Below the pieces are notes generated by a model, which was given only the letters and a program-made list of their open reading frames with translations, did not search any database and was not told the origin of the DNA. Position numbers and translations under genes: made by a program. From the NCBI GenBank assembly GCA_958430865.1, contig CAUDNR010004489.1, positions 84,702 to 148,701 of the forward strand: 64,000 nt of DNA, written 5' to 3'. The DNA is from Entrophospora sp. SA101. Lineage: Eukaryota > Glomeromycota > Glomeromycetes > Entrophosporales > Entrophosporaceae. Shown one piece after another: positions 13,657-26,976 of this stretch. Position 1 is the first letter of the stretch. Each line of letters starts with the position of its first letter.

Positions 13657-13837
13657 TTTGTAAGCATATCTTTCTCTTGTTTGTATAATATTTGTAATTT
13701 ATTACAATAATTGATTTACATATAGCATGATAACGATCATATTTGTTATTTTGTAATATATGTGCGCACATTAAAAGAATTTGTTCTTAAAATCTAGAAA
13801 CTACAAAAAATTTTACACTCAAATAAAAATAAATATT

Positions 13838-15014
13838 TTAATTTCTTAAATAATCACATCCTATACACATTACATTATCCAAATCATTATCAAAAGTACA
13901 TCTAGGACATCCCCATTTTCTGAAAGAATTATTATCAATATTATTATTATCTTCTTGATCAATGATTATAATTACACCACTATCAGATTCTAAAATATTT
14001 TCTCCATAATTAGGTCGCTCTTCTAAACAAATTTCACATTGTAAAACCAATGGTCGATTTACGAATGTACATTGTGGGCAAGACCATTTTTCTGTTTCAG
14101 AATTTGTTTTAGTTGTGGTGACTTTTGGTAACTTATCAGCAGGTATTCTAACTGCACGTGATCTATTATTATCATTGAAATTATTTGTGGTGATGGTGGT
14201 GGTGGTGGTGGTGGTAATGCCGTTACTACTACTACTACTATTAATAATAATTTCATTTTGAGATCTTTCACCGCCACACCAAACAATATCTTTTAACCTT
14301 TGTTCTATCGCCATAGCAGTCAATTCTCTTATTGGCAAATTATAATTGGTATGGGCAGTTCCACCTAATCTTATTCCGCCTTTTGGCATTATTCTTTCTA
14401 ATTGTTGTTTTTTCTCTATTGTTTCTAATGATTTAAGACCTGCCGATGCTAATGGAACATTATTACTCTGGCCTAGACGATAATGATTACCAAAGAACCA
14501 ATCCCCGGTATGACCTTTTACTAAAAGTTCATCATATTCATCATGTAATAGATCTAATAATTTATAAAATTTTGCATCATGTGGAGCACATTCAATATGT
14601 GATAATCTAAGAAAAAAAAATAATAATGATAGTAAGTAAAGAATTTGAAAAAAATTATATTTTATATATTAAAAAAAGTTTATGGAGTTTTCTTTACTCA
14701 TGAAGCATTGTCCCAATTAAATCATTGAAATCAAAAAATCTTGTTTGATCATAATGTGGACGTAGACGTATACATATTTTTTTACCACGATCAATATTAA
14801 GACCTAAAAGCAAAAACTCACATTATTATTATTTTTAAAAATAAAACAAAATATTCATATTTAATACCTAACAATCTTTGATCATTTGGATAAAACTCTT
14901 GTAAAATTGTCACACGCCAATTACGTTTTTTCATAATAGGTTTTACCTACACAAATGAGAATTTATGATTTATATAATGTAAAAATAGCAAAAGGCTTTT
15001 AATAAATAGTATTA

Positions 15015-15050
<36 letters not shown>

Positions 15051-15150
15051 CATGTGATGCTAATTTCTTCAGTAATTGTAACGCTTCTTCATGATTATGA
15101 AACTTTTTAAGTTGTACGAAAGAACTAATACGATCGTCTTGGACTGACAT
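13838..15150 (-). CDS. WSS1: Wss1-type DNA-dependent metalloprotease (WLM domain)
   Basis: Four exons on the complement: 15150-15052, 14946-14868, 14803-14698 and 14606-13838, giving 350 aa. The WLM domain spans about residues 25-160 and contains the zincin site HELSHIECAPHD, with the metal-binding HExxH at residues 94-98 and the third His at 104. The HE and LSH halves are joined by splicing. The tail has an Asn/Thr/Ser-rich linker and two RanBP2-type zinc fingers, WSCPQCTF..CEIC (about 269-288) and WGCPRCTF..CIGC (about 325-345). Wss1 proteases degrade DNA-protein crosslinks such as trapped topoisomerase and work with Cdc48 and SUMO; the zinc fingers suit ubiquitin/SUMO or DNA contact. The gene is single copy, in the core of the inverted repeat, divergent from the broken oxysterol-binding gene. 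Confidence 0.9.
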
Positions 15151-16212
15151 TTTTTTTCTTCAAGAAGAAAAATTGTAAATCTATTCACCGCGTAATTATT
15201 GTTTTTAGGGATATCCGAATACTTTCCTGTTTAAACTATAATAGTAATAATATATTAATATATATAGTAATAGTAATACTAACCCGAATACGTTATTATT
15301 ACTATTATAGATGACGTGCAATACTAATACTTGGAAATTAATTATCTTTTGTCTTTTTTTCATTACTACTGAAATTTTCTGAACTTTAATAAACAACAAT
15401 TTACGTAAAACTATATCAATATGAAAGCTTATAATATTTCCATCTTCTCAACCAATCATCAAGTTCATAAAGGTAATATTGAGAAAATCTTAGTTTTGAT
15501 GCTGTTTTTGAATAAATATGGAGAGCATCTCTATCAATATGAGAGTGGTATTGGGTTATGTAGTTCCGAAAAGATTGTAAATACGTACCACAAAATTTAT
15601 TATTCTTCTTGCATGCATTTTTTTTTTTTGGCTATATCAATATATTAATTACTATTACAAAGATTGATCATTATTAATATAACCACATTATTAACTCATC
15701 TACAAACTCCAAACAACTTTAGAAAATTCCGGTTGCTAAAATTCCATTGAATTTACATTATAGGTAAACGTTATATCATTCATTGATATAATATATTCTC
15801 CAACACAATGAAGAGAGCGCACCAATTATTCACGAATATTGGGTAAGTAGTTTGCGATGGGGATTTACATATGTAAAATTCGTTAATTGATTGGTTGCAT
15901 TTGTATATCATAAGTTCCAAATTTGTATCATTATTATTCAATCACTAAACAATTGTAATAGTTTCGTCAACTAATTAAAGAAACCATGTTCCGACTCTTT
16001 CTTTATTAATATTAACAAGAAATTAAATTTTCTAAAAAAAGAATATTTTTTTGTTGTCTAATTTAATTTAATTTATTTCTTGTTTCATTCCTTTACTGTT
16101 TCAATAAAAAAGTGTTGTTGTTAGATTACACAGTAAATATATATAAATAAATAAAAAATAAATAATATCTTTTTTAAGTAGAAAACTATTTTGAAAAAAC
16201 AAAAACAAAAAA
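15151..16212. other. Divergent intergenic region Wss1 / oxysterol-binding gene
   Basis: Separates the minus-strand Wss1-like gene from the plus-strand truncated oxysterol-binding gene and should hold both promoters. A 75-codon open frame at 15421-15648 shows no homology. The sequence is AT-rich without an evident repeat. Confidence 0.45.
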
Positions 16213-17015
16213 ATGCTAAAATTGTCTGATAGCGTCGATTCCCAATTAGATTTTGAATCGTTTTCTTCGAAAGAAATTAAATGCGATTCATTAAACGATG
16301 AAACGTTGACCATTTCAACTGGGCAAACTTCTATTTTTGGCACAGAGTCAGATATTGAGGATATTGACCTGGATCGTTTAATTCACGAACGTCATGTGTT
16401 TGTAACTTCTGGAGCCAACTTAGAGGTCGAACATGATCCAAATCAACAAAGTAAATTTAGATTATTATTTAGTCTTTTAAAAAATTTTATTGGTGTAAAA
16501 GATATTGTAACTTTGTAAGTCTACAACTTCTTTTTTTTTTGCTGAAACTTTATTTAAAAATTTTGTTTCATTAAATATAATGTTAAATGATTTTTTTAAT
16601 CTATTCTCACTATCCTTTAGACGTATTTCACTTCCTGCTCAATTACTTGAACCAATTGGAAATTTAGAGTATTGGAATTATAATGACAGACCTGATTATT
16701 TAATTTGGTAAAGGTTAATCTATGATTATGAATGCGCATTAGACGTAATAGTACACATTGTATATATATATTTACTTAATTTTTAATTTTTATCAAATCT
16801 TAGTATTGGTGACTCGGATGATCCGTTGGAAAGGATGTTTGCTACTATTAGATGGTGGTTTTCTAAAGATTTAAAATATGTTGTATGTAAATGCTGGCAT
16901 TATTAATCAGAATATAATTGTTGTCAAATATTGTAGAATAAAAATAAAAATAATAGTAATTAATCATGACATTTCTATTACTATTTAGAAAGGAAAGTTG
17001 ATAAAACCTGAATAA
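16213..17015 (+). pseudogene. Oxysterol-binding protein (Osh/ORP) gene, 3'-truncated at repeat junction
   Basis: Exons 16213-16514, 16621-16707, 16804-16882 and 16989-17015 splice in phase into only 164 codons. The N-terminus is a short acidic leader. From about residue 98 it matches the start of the ORP lipid-transfer domain: ISLPAQLLEPIGNLEYW, then DDPLERMFATIRWWFS, then GKLIKP. In the family KP is followed by an (F/Y)NP(I/V)LGE motif and another ~300 residues. Here the sequence passes into the right arm of the inverted repeat at ~17005 and meets TAA at 17013-17015. About two thirds of the lipid-binding domain is therefore missing. Osh proteins exchange sterols and PI4P at membrane contact sites; this fragment could not. 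The break coincides exactly with the repeat border, so a false join is a serious alternative to true gene loss. Confidence 0.8.
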
Positions 17016-17243
17016 CGCTTCGTGGATTAGAATCATTTAACGAGTTTACTTTTTTATCTTCAAAAGTTCTATAAAAATAAAAATATAAAACAATAATCAA
17101 CACAAATAAACCAATATTTAACTTGTATAATTTCTTGATATTTGTGGCTTACATATTTTTACTATATTGTTTTACTGGAGCTTTTCCCAATTTTTTTATT
17201 AAAGCTTTATGAACCTATAAATGTACATATTGTGTGAGAATAA

Positions 17244-17286
<43 letters not shown>

Positions 17287-20086
17287 CACACCTCTTGAGC
17301 CACAAGTCTCCTAGCATTGTGTTGAATTTCCGTTCTATTGTCAGGAGGAATTAATAGTAGATGATCTAATGGTCTAAAATAAAACCAAATAAAATAAAAT
17401 AAAATAGTAAAGACTTATTTATTCAATGGAAACAATAAAAAACAAACAAATAAAAATATTATTTGATCTACTTACGGGTCAAGAGAATAACTCCCATTTT
17501 CATTTGCTTGGTTAGTATACTTTAAATTAAGCAGTGTCATTATTTCGACAATTCTTGTTATTTTATGTTTGTTTGAATCATTGACAAATTGCACTTTTCC
17601 CTGTTAATTTAAATATATATATATATATAGTGTGTGTGTGTGTGTGTGTCGTGTCATTTGTAATGATGGATTTTATAGTAAGAGAGAATTAGCGAATAAA
17701 TTAACTAGTTTTACCAATACTAATTCAGGAGATATCATTTTTAATAAATATGGTAAAACTTCTATAGTGAATCTTCCAATATTTAGTTTACATTGAATAG
17801 TAGGAGGCAACGATTTCAGGACGGATGTAAGTATATTTTCATTTTCCTTAAGCTTCGTGGCATTCTATATCAAGTTAAATAAATATATAAAGTAAATATT
17901 TAATCAATGAAAAACCTACAAGTAGATATGTATATATTATATTTTAAAAAATATATTACTTCATAATCTTTTTTTGGAAATCTGATATATTGTTTTGAAT
18001 TGCTGGCAAAATATCGATGAAAGTTGATCAATGGAAAAGGAAAATAACCCAATAATTCATATGATTGTCTTGTATTAGTCCAAGTGTTTAAAGTGTCGTA
18101 AAGATTGATCCATTCTGACATTTTAGTTATATTTGACATCTGATTATGAACTTTTACATCCAAATAATTTTCAAAACACCCTATATATTGTGTGTATGTT
18201 TAGCAAAATTAAAGTTTATATTTTCAAATCCAAACTTTGAATTAAATTATAAAATTGTATGTAACCTTGCATCAATTTTTCATAATCTCCATTATTAGAA
18301 ATCATTGAAACGAAATATTCTATATATCCATAAGATTTAGGATCTTAAAAACAATAAATGTTCATGTAGATTAGATTTTTTTCCTATAAAATTTAAAGGG
18401 TGTTATTAAATATATTTCAAAAATTACCTCTCGGATTACCATATTCATCAAATTTAAAATTATTTCCCATTTTTATTATTTTTGATGTTTGAGATTGAAA
18501 GATTTCATCCCAAACTTTAAACAAAGAAGGATTAATATCTTTTCCACCAAGATCTACCACATTAGTTGTTTTGCTTTTGTTTTGTCCTTTTAAGATCTAA
18601 ATAAAAACAATCATAATATGCATATAGATAGATATATTAATAAACCGAATTGATTATTATGATAAGTTCTTGTATTAACTATTTTTTCTTAAACCTGTAA
18701 ATTGTTCAGGCAACTTCTGATGTCACCATCTGCAGATTCTGCTAAATGAGATAAAGTTCTCATATCAACTGATATTTTTTCGATCTTGCAAATTTCTTTT
18801 AAACGATTGGCAACAATTGTGCTTGGCGGTATTTTAAATTGAAAAACTTGAGCAATTGTTCGAAGAGGACGTAAAACTGGTGCATATCTAAAAAAATTAC
18901 ATGATAAAATAGTTCACAAGTCAATTAATATAAATAGAGCGACAATTGTTTCATACAATAGATAAATTGATGGTAGTTACTGATCGTTGCAAATACATAT
19001 AATAGGACGAAGTAATTGGTTTCTCTTCTTTGGTTTTTTATCTGGCAAAATGAATGATTTATTCATATTTTTATTGCTAAAAAAGACGAAAAAGGCCTTT
19101 GTAAAAATTATTTGCTTACTTGATTTTTGGTCGTCAGCTTTAGTGGCAATAGCATTAGGCAAATATATGTCTGAAGAAGAAATCAGATCTATCAATAATT
19201 TAATAAAATTCTAATAAAATTTATTGAAAGGTTAGGATCTAGAAATAGATATCTGTACATATATATTTCATTTAATAGAAGCATATGTATATATATATCC
19301 AAACCTGATCACCAGTACTTGAAACACCATCAATTTCATCAATAATTATTAATGAAGGTTTTTTATTAAAAACGATCGATTGAGATTCTAAAGCATCTTT
19401 AATCAAATTGCTGACGGTTTTTCCGGTACGATCATCACTTGAATAATGAAGATGAATGAACAGTTAATGGCTGCCGATTCAAGAATACTTATTTGCGCAC
19501 ATATATACGTATTATTCAATATAAATAAAAACCTAGCATTTATTTCTATTGGATTATAGCCACAATGATGGGCTACTACATGTGCTAAAGTTGTTTTTCC
19601 GGATCCTGGTGGGCCAGCCAACAATAAAATCTATTTAAAGATTATTATTACTATCATTGTTGTTATCATATTAGGTGATTATTATCTATTGATTGAAATG
19701 TCGAATGAATTAACTTACTTTTCTATTTGGACGCTTCCATTTATCCTAAAGAATTTATTTTTACGCGTTTTAAGCAAGTTATTAAGAGTTTCTTCAAGTC
19801 ATATTTATATATATATATATATATATTAGATGATTACCTGAAGATCATCATGTTCATCGATAGTGTTTTTATTAAAGACACAAAAATCCCAAGTTTTAAC
19901 CCATTTCATAACTTGTCTGTGAAGATTCTATAAAGTTATTATCGTTGTTATATTAATGTTTATCGATTGGTTAATTATTCAAAAAATGACAAATAAATAT
20001 CATAATACCTCGTCACCGATTAAATCAAGGAACTTTTTTGGTCTATATTTATCAACTAATAATTCTGTTTCAAAAGATCTTTGCAT
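17005..20086 (-). pseudogene. Ctf18-type gene, 3'-truncated mirror copy
   Basis: Mirror of exons 1-15 of the complete Ctf18 gene; the ATG is the complement of 20084-20086. Exon 15 ends at 17008, and 4 nt later the sequence switches to the oxysterol-binding gene. The last two exons, including the Dcc1/Ctf8-binding NEG-containing tail, are absent. If intron 15 is not removed, the frame reads on from SVIQ through seven foreign codons and stops in the complement of 16981-16983. The AAA+ core (Walker A, Walker B) is intact, so any product would be a Ctf18 without its subunit-binding tail. More simply it is a dead copy, or a product of misassembly. Confidence 0.85.
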
Positions 20087-20407
20087 TTTTATTATATAAA
20101 ATCAACTGTTTAAATTTAACACGTGTTTTAATACGGCACGTATATTTTTCGAAGATCAGGCAGATCATGTGATTGATTAATTAAAAAGAAAGAATTCATT
20201 CATTAAAAAAATATATAAAAAACGCGTCTTTCATTCATCATAAACAAAAAACTGGCTTTTGTTTGTTTTCCAATAACTTGGGATTGGGCAATTATTAATA
20301 GTAAAGAATAATATTTCTATAAATAATTTATTTATTATAAACAATTATTTTCTTCATGTGAAAGAAAAATAATAAACGTTATTATTATTATTATTATTAT
20401 ATTATTA

Positions 20408-20438
<31 letters not shown>

Positions 20439-21968
20439 ATTATTATAATTATAATTATTAATTATACCTAGTTCAATTATTTGGGGTGACAAAGTGAGTA
20501 TTTAAGGGTTCAAACACTGTACAAAATACCCTAATAATGTTGGATCATGATCTTGAATCCTTTCTTTCTTTGCTTAATCACTCACAGTTCTTACAAATAA
20601 TAATAGTAAACATAACATGCATAATACATGGTCATTGACGAGATATACACATAGTGTCACGTCAGGTTATTATTAATTAAAGGATTGAGCCGAGTTTTAC
20701 GGTCCTCGGACATAACCAAGCTTGATGTAACAATTGAAAATCCTCGCAATTAATAAGATTGGATAGATGTTTTGAAAAAATTAATATGAGAACCAGTCCA
20801 AAGTTGAATTTATTTGCTGTCATGAGTCGAAATAATTTATTGGAGGGCAATAACAGTAAAGGTTTGAAATTTTCATCTCTCAAAGTTCGCCTTTAATATT
20901 AAGCAAAGTAGACGCTAATATTTATTTAATTTTCTGCATTAATGCCTAGATCTTGGTACTAATCATCATCAATCAAACTTCCTTGGAATGATTAATTATC
21001 ACCAACATTAGTGGGCACTTTGTCACTAAATTTTAAACCCTGAACTTCTTTGATTATTAAAAACTTCACATTCTATCCTTTAATAGAAAGAACTCCGCCT
21101 TTTTATTTATAAATCTTTAACAATAAAATAATAAATAATAAATCATAAGGAATTCTATCTCTTTGATTGATTATTATTAATATGTACTAATTAACAATAA
21201 TCTGTACGTTCTTGTTATTGTATGTGTGTGTGAAATAAGAAAGAGTGAAAGAGAGCGAGAGAGATATATACTTGTTTAAAATAAAAGAATAGTGGTAGTA
21301 ACACAAATAAGGGGCTTCACATCAACAAAAAAAGTAAGGAGAAAATAAAAAAACTCAGGGTTTATTATTTTTAATTGTTATTCTAGTTGCTACCATTATG
21401 ATTGTTTATGATTATGTTATTTCCATATGATTTTTTTAGATTCTTGCGCCACTTACGGAATTACGCGTAAAAAGAAATAATAATAAAAAAATTGTCTATC
21501 AGAAAATAAATAAACAAGCTTGTGAATCTCAAATGTTAACTGCTAATTTATTTAGTTCACAAAATGAGGAAAATTATTATGCACACACTTACATAAATGA
21601 TAAACAAACAATGAATAAGAAGAAGAAGAAGAAAGGGAGAGGATTTATATATTGTCATGGTGATGGATGATTAACTTTAAAAAATGAAAACAAGATTGAT
21701 AAAAAAAAAAGGGATCAAATATATTTGGATGGACCCTGAACATTTATTTTGTTTTTTAAAAATAGAAAATTTTGATTGAATCTTTTTTTAAAAAACCCGA
21801 GATTTCAAATAAGCATAAAAAATATCGTAGATCTTTTTACCATTTTTACTTGACAGTTGATTTTTTTATGCAGGTTGACAACAAGATGTTACACGACATA
21901 TTAGTATAAATATCAACTCTTGTGTCACATATATTTTGAAAAAGCTTTTTTTTTTTCATAAATAAAAA
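20087..21968. other. Divergent intergenic region Ctf18 / Mct1 (right arm)
   Basis: Mirror copy of 8390-10270. It holds the promoters of the duplicated genes, the ACGCGT at 20222-20227 and the ATT-type microsatellites near 20375-20435. No gene recognised. Confidence 0.45.
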
Positions 21969-23693
21969 ATGCTTGCCCATTCTTTATACAAATCATTTCA
22001 AAATTCCTGTAAAAATATTTATTCAAATAATTCAATAGTCGTTCGAACTTTTGCGGTTACTATCTATATTTTATTTTATTTTTTAGAATTATAAAATTAT
22101 CTATTTATCTTGAATAAACTATATATATATAATAATTAATTAATTAGATTATTTATTTATTATTTAAAGAATACGAATGGCATTGAAAAGTCCAAATGCG
22201 CTATTATTTTTCCCGGTAAATAAATAATATATACATATCAAAAGTGTATAGATATATATTATGTAATTCAGATCAATAAAATAATCAAACATGTGATGTA
22301 TGTTGTAGGTCAAGGAGCCCAATATGTTGGAATGGGTAAAGATTTCTACGAAAAATATTCTGTATCACGCGAAGTCTTCGACGAAGCTAACCAAACTTTG
22401 GGATTTAATTTAACGAAATTGATATTTGATGGTGATCAGGTATAATTTTATTTTACTTTTTATTAAACAAAAAAAAACTCCCAATTTAATAAAATTTTAT
22501 TATCAGTTAGAACTTACTCAAACAGAAAATGCACAACCTGCGATATTAATGACGTCTGTTGCTATTCTTCGTGTTTTGGAGGTTTAATTATTTATAATTA
22601 TAATTATAATTTTTATTTTTATTATTGATTAATTAATAATATTTTTTTTAAAAAAAAAAGAAAGAATATGGATTTGATTTATCATCTAGTTGTAATTTTG
22701 CTCTTGGACACTCATTAGGAGAATATGTAACTTTAGTAGCTACAAAATCTTTGTCTTTAAGTGATGCCATTAAACTTGTTGTGAGTTAAAAAAAAAAAAG
22801 CTTGTATTTTTTTACAATCTTTTTCATTTATATATTTATATTATACGTATATGTATATATATATATGTATGTATATGTTATTAAAAAAAGCGATTACGTG
22901 GAAATGCCATGTCAAGAACTGTATCAAACTTGGGAGTTAAGACAGCTATGGCAGCATTAATTGTACGAGAAGAGAACTTGGATAAATTACAAGAAGCGAT
23001 CAAAGAAATCAATACAAATTTACCAAAAGGAGAATCAGTAGAATTGGCTAATATTAATAGTGTATGCGCGAAAGAAAAAATTTACATACGTGTTTAGACA
23101 ATTGATTGGTTTAATAAAATATTTTCCAACTGATATTTTATTTTATCTTATTTTATTTCTTTGGTGTGGTTTTATTATACTAGTCATTTCAGGTGTTTAT
23201 TTGAAGGTTCAAATTTTTTCTTTTTTCAGATGTTTCTTTAATCTTGTAAAATAATAATAATAATGATGATGATGATAGTGATGATAACAATAATAACAAC
23301 AAATATACATACATACATACATACTGATGATATTAGGCAGTTATAAGTGGTACAAGCGAAGGTGTAGATCTTGCATCAAGTGCTCTTCAATTGAATCATC
23401 TTGCAGCGCGGGCAGTTTATCTACCTGTATCGTAAGTAACAATAATTATAATCGTAGTCACTATAATAATTTTATTATTACAAATGAAACTTTTGTATAT
23501 AATTATTTTTGTTATTTAGGGCACCGTTTCATTGTAAATTGATGGATCCAGCAAGAGAAATGATGAAAGATGCTTTGAATGGTGTTAAATTTCAAACCCC
23601 AATTGTAGATGTTATATCTAATGTGACAGCAAGACCGGTAAAAATGATATAATATATGTGTTTGTATAGATATATAAAATAATATATATAATT

Positions 23694-23732
<39 letters not shown>

Positions 23733-24070
23733 TTTATATTAGATAATATCAGCAGATGAAATTCCTTCATTGCTAGTAAAGCAAGTGACTGCCACTGTTC
23801 AATGGCAAAAAAGTATAAAATATTGTAAAGAAAGAGGAGTTGATAATTTTTTATTAATTGGGCCAGCAAAAGTTTTGGCCAATTTATTGAGGAAAGAATA
23901 TCCAATGGATTTAGTAAGGTTTGTTTGTGTATAAATTTTTTTTTTTTTTATTTTTATTTTAGATGATTAAAATTTTAATGAATGTATTGATTATTAGACC
24001 TTTGTCAAGTGTAAAAGAAGTTAAAAAACATGCAAATGAATTAATGACTAAATTATCAAATAATAAATAA
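21969..24070 (+). CDS. MCT1: Malonyl-CoA:ACP transacylase, mitochondrial (right copy)
   Basis: Exons 21969-22055, 22170-22215, 22309-22439, 22507-22581, 22661-22780, 22891-23061, 23184-23192, 23337-23431, 23520-23637, 23743-23918, 23998-24070; all phases agree, 366 aa. It loads malonyl onto mitochondrial ACP for type II fatty-acid synthesis, which feeds lipoic acid. Motifs are PGQGAQYVGMG, GHSLGE (nucleophile Ser131), RLRGNAM (carboxylate-binding Arg156) and SAPFHC (catalytic His249). The N-terminal ~29 residues look like a mitochondrial presequence. The 9-nt exon TCATTTCAG (SFQ) restores the family's N-x-N-x-P-x-Q-x-V-I-S-G region as NINS-SFQ-AVISG. Without it Ser would join directly to Ala and the conserved Gln would be lost. 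Identical in translation to the left copy. Confidence 0.92.
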
Positions 24071-25303
24071 ATAAATAAATAAAAAGTTTTTATTTAATTT
24101 GAAATATTTTTGTTGCCTTGGAAACAATTTCGGGGAGCTCGGATGATGTATTTCTTTCCAAACCTCCAAAACCGTCTTTTTTTATAAAAAACGTCATTGC
24201 AAGAAAATCCAATCACATGCGATATGCATCATCATAAATGACATTGTCAACATTTGAACGAACGTGAATTTTTCTTATTATTGGTGTTCTATAATAAGAA
24301 TAGTCATTGAACCTAGAAACAAATATAAAAACGATAACGGATGAATGAAAAAGGGGTTTTTTTGTTGATAATAAATAAAAAATTTTAAGGTTTTTGTTGT
24401 TATCTGTTATTGTTATTATATAAAAAAAAAGAATAACGTTAATAATTAAAATTTCTTGCCCATACCTCTATATTTACATTTTTTATTATACGGTATGAAC
24501 ATTATATAATATAAACGTTATACAAGATGTCATTAAATATTATTAATATCAACTTTATTCCTTATTGATTTGATTACAGCAATTGAAATAAAATAAAAGA
24601 GAGATAAGGCTTAAAGCTTAGCTGAATATTTAAGATCGAATTTCTATTAGTGTTCAAGTTTATATGAATGGCAGTGGTGGCCTGTGCGTTATACAATTAA
24701 AGTACGACATTTTGTTTAAAATAGTTTAATGTATTATTATGATGTACACACATATATATATTAATATATATATATATATATATAAATATACAATACTGAT
24801 GAAAATGGTGTACCCCAAAATATATTACCCTGATTGTTTTTCGAATCCAATGGTAAGTCTGACATGTGACTAGCTGACAAGTTCGTGATTATCAATCATA
24901 ATCAAAAAAAAAAAATTATCTAATCAACGTGAATTCTATTTTTTTCACATAGAAATCAAATACCATTAATAAATATTTCTTCAACTAATAAATTTTGCAA
25001 TCATTTCACCACATGTCGGCATTTTGCTCATTTATAATCGGTCAGACTATTCATTTATTAACTCACATTTGATAAAAATATCTCGGGGGATTTTATATAA
25101 AGTCAGTAATCATGAGACGTCTATTATTACTAATGATTATGATTTTTAATCAACTATTATTATGAAAGAAAGAAAGTATCACAATCAATTCATATGTAAC
25201 TAACTTATGTAATATATATGAATTGATCGACAAAAGGGTTCGAATCGAATGGCAAATATTAATATGGTAATGTCCCTGACTGTACCCACAGATGGTGCAT
25301 CTC
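24071..25303. other. Intergenic DNA inside right arm, up to gap
   Basis: Mirror of 5055-6287. No gene recognised. It ends directly at the N run. Confidence 0.45.
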
Positions 25304-25313
25304 NNNNNNNNNN
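25304..25313. other. Assembly gap (10 N)
   Basis: Ten N residues between ...GCATCTC and TTAATTA.... A fixed short N run is typical of a scaffold join of unknown true length. It coincides with the outer end of the right repeat arm. Confidence 0.98.
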
Positions 25314-26701
25314 TTAATTAATTAATATCCCAGTCTGGGTGAATTATCCCATTTGGGATTATTGCCATTAATTCCTTCCAAATAAATAATAATATATAAA
25401 CAAGTTTTTAAATGAAAACGTGACAGTGAGCTTCATGTCTTTTACACACAATGACATCACTCAGGTCAAGACAATAGTATATTTTATTAATTCAAAAAAT
25501 TATAAATAGGATGGCCGTCCCCACATTTTTTTTCGTAGAGAAATTCCTCTCAAGCAAGGATGTAAGACATTCGATTATAAATTTTTTTTTTTTACTATGT
25601 AAAATTCGAATTTTACTATCATCTACTACTACTACTACTATTACTATTACTATTACTATTATGTGATTCGAATATTCGAATATTCAATTAATTCGAAGCT
25701 CTAGTCCGAACAGATCTTTTGTGCACAAAATGAAAAGAGCAAGGGACCGACTATGCTTAATTTGGTAAAATCAACACTACTATAATCGAGGACCCGGGTC
25801 CTGTATCACCAATAGATAATTTTTATAGCAATTTTTAACTTTTAATAGCAAATAGTAATAGTAATGATTTTGAGAGGTTCAAAAAAAACCCTAATTATAT
25901 ATTTTAATTGTCAATCCGTCTAGGTAGTGTTTACCTCAAATATTCGAAAGCCTAACTCTAATATGGAACATATCGAATTGTCAAGTAAAAGTACCAAATT
26001 CTCTAGACCATCCCATCCAGAGAGTATATGTAATAATAAAAATATGCAAACGTAGAAACTATTGTCAATTCAATTAATTGTTTAGTTTATAGTTCTATTA
26101 ATAAATTTTTGAAGTTTTAATAATTAAAATATTCAACCAATTATTTATTAAATATAAATATATTCAATGCCACCACAAAACATCTTTATTATTATACCGT
26201 TAGTATGTAATATTCTTAATCACGAGTATTTGAAAACATGAATATTATGAATACTTGAAATCATTACAAATTACGTGTTTGAGGATTGGTCTAAATTCCA
26301 AAAGCCTTCCATGCATTTAGATTTTATACAAGGTAGATTGATGTTCTACTACTTGATAAGATTTTAATGAAAGATTCAAGTTGGCCTCTTCAATTGTCAA
26401 TATGGTATTGTTATTATTATCGTTATTATCTGCTTTTGTTTAAAAAAATATTTTCATTCAAGTATATACGTATTACAAATATTTCAACGAACATTCGAAA
26501 GAATTACTTCGAAAGCATCACATTATTATTATAACTCACATGCATTAATATTAATCCTAATACTAATTATAGAAGTTATATAAGTTATATGGGACACAAA
26601 TCAATCAGGAATTTTACAATTGTAAAAGTGAACATAAACAAACATTTAAATGATGATCAATTAACAAATTTAACTATTTTTTTTTCTCTCGCTTCAAAAA
26701 A
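25314..26701. other. Intergenic DNA after the gap
   Basis: No gene recognised. AT-rich with scattered TTCGAA-containing segments (for example 25668-25700), CTA/ACT trinucleotide runs near 25620-25665, and the promoter of the gene at 26702. Confidence 0.4.
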
Positions 26702-26942
26702 ATGAACTTTTCATTGACAGAACGCTTAATAGAATTAAATAATGCACTTGAAAAATCTCTTATATCTGATGATGAATTTAAAATGATAAGAGCTAGGTTG
26801 TTTGATGTATTTACTGGTGGAAATATTATCATTAATCATAGTAATAATAATAGCAGCATTAGTTTAGTTAGTAATAACAATAGTAGCAGTAATGCTACCA
26901 ATATCGTTAACAATCATGTTAGTAATAATATCACCACCACGC

Positions 26943-26976
<34 letters not shown>

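Larger units (their letters stand above)
17005..25303 (-). repeat. Right arm of ~8.3 kb near-perfect inverted repeat
   Basis: Reverse complement of 5055-13350, with only two small length differences in simple repeats detected by eye. It starts inside the oxysterol-binding gene and runs to the first N of the assembly gap at 25304. Sequence right of the gap does not continue the mirror of the sequence left of 5055, so the arms end at or within the gap. It carries a full Mct1 and a Ctf18 lacking its last two exons. Confidence 0.95.

Noticed and set aside
15421..15648. 75-codon open frame between Wss1 and the oxysterol-binding gene
   Set aside because: Chance frame in a promoter region, no recognisable domain.
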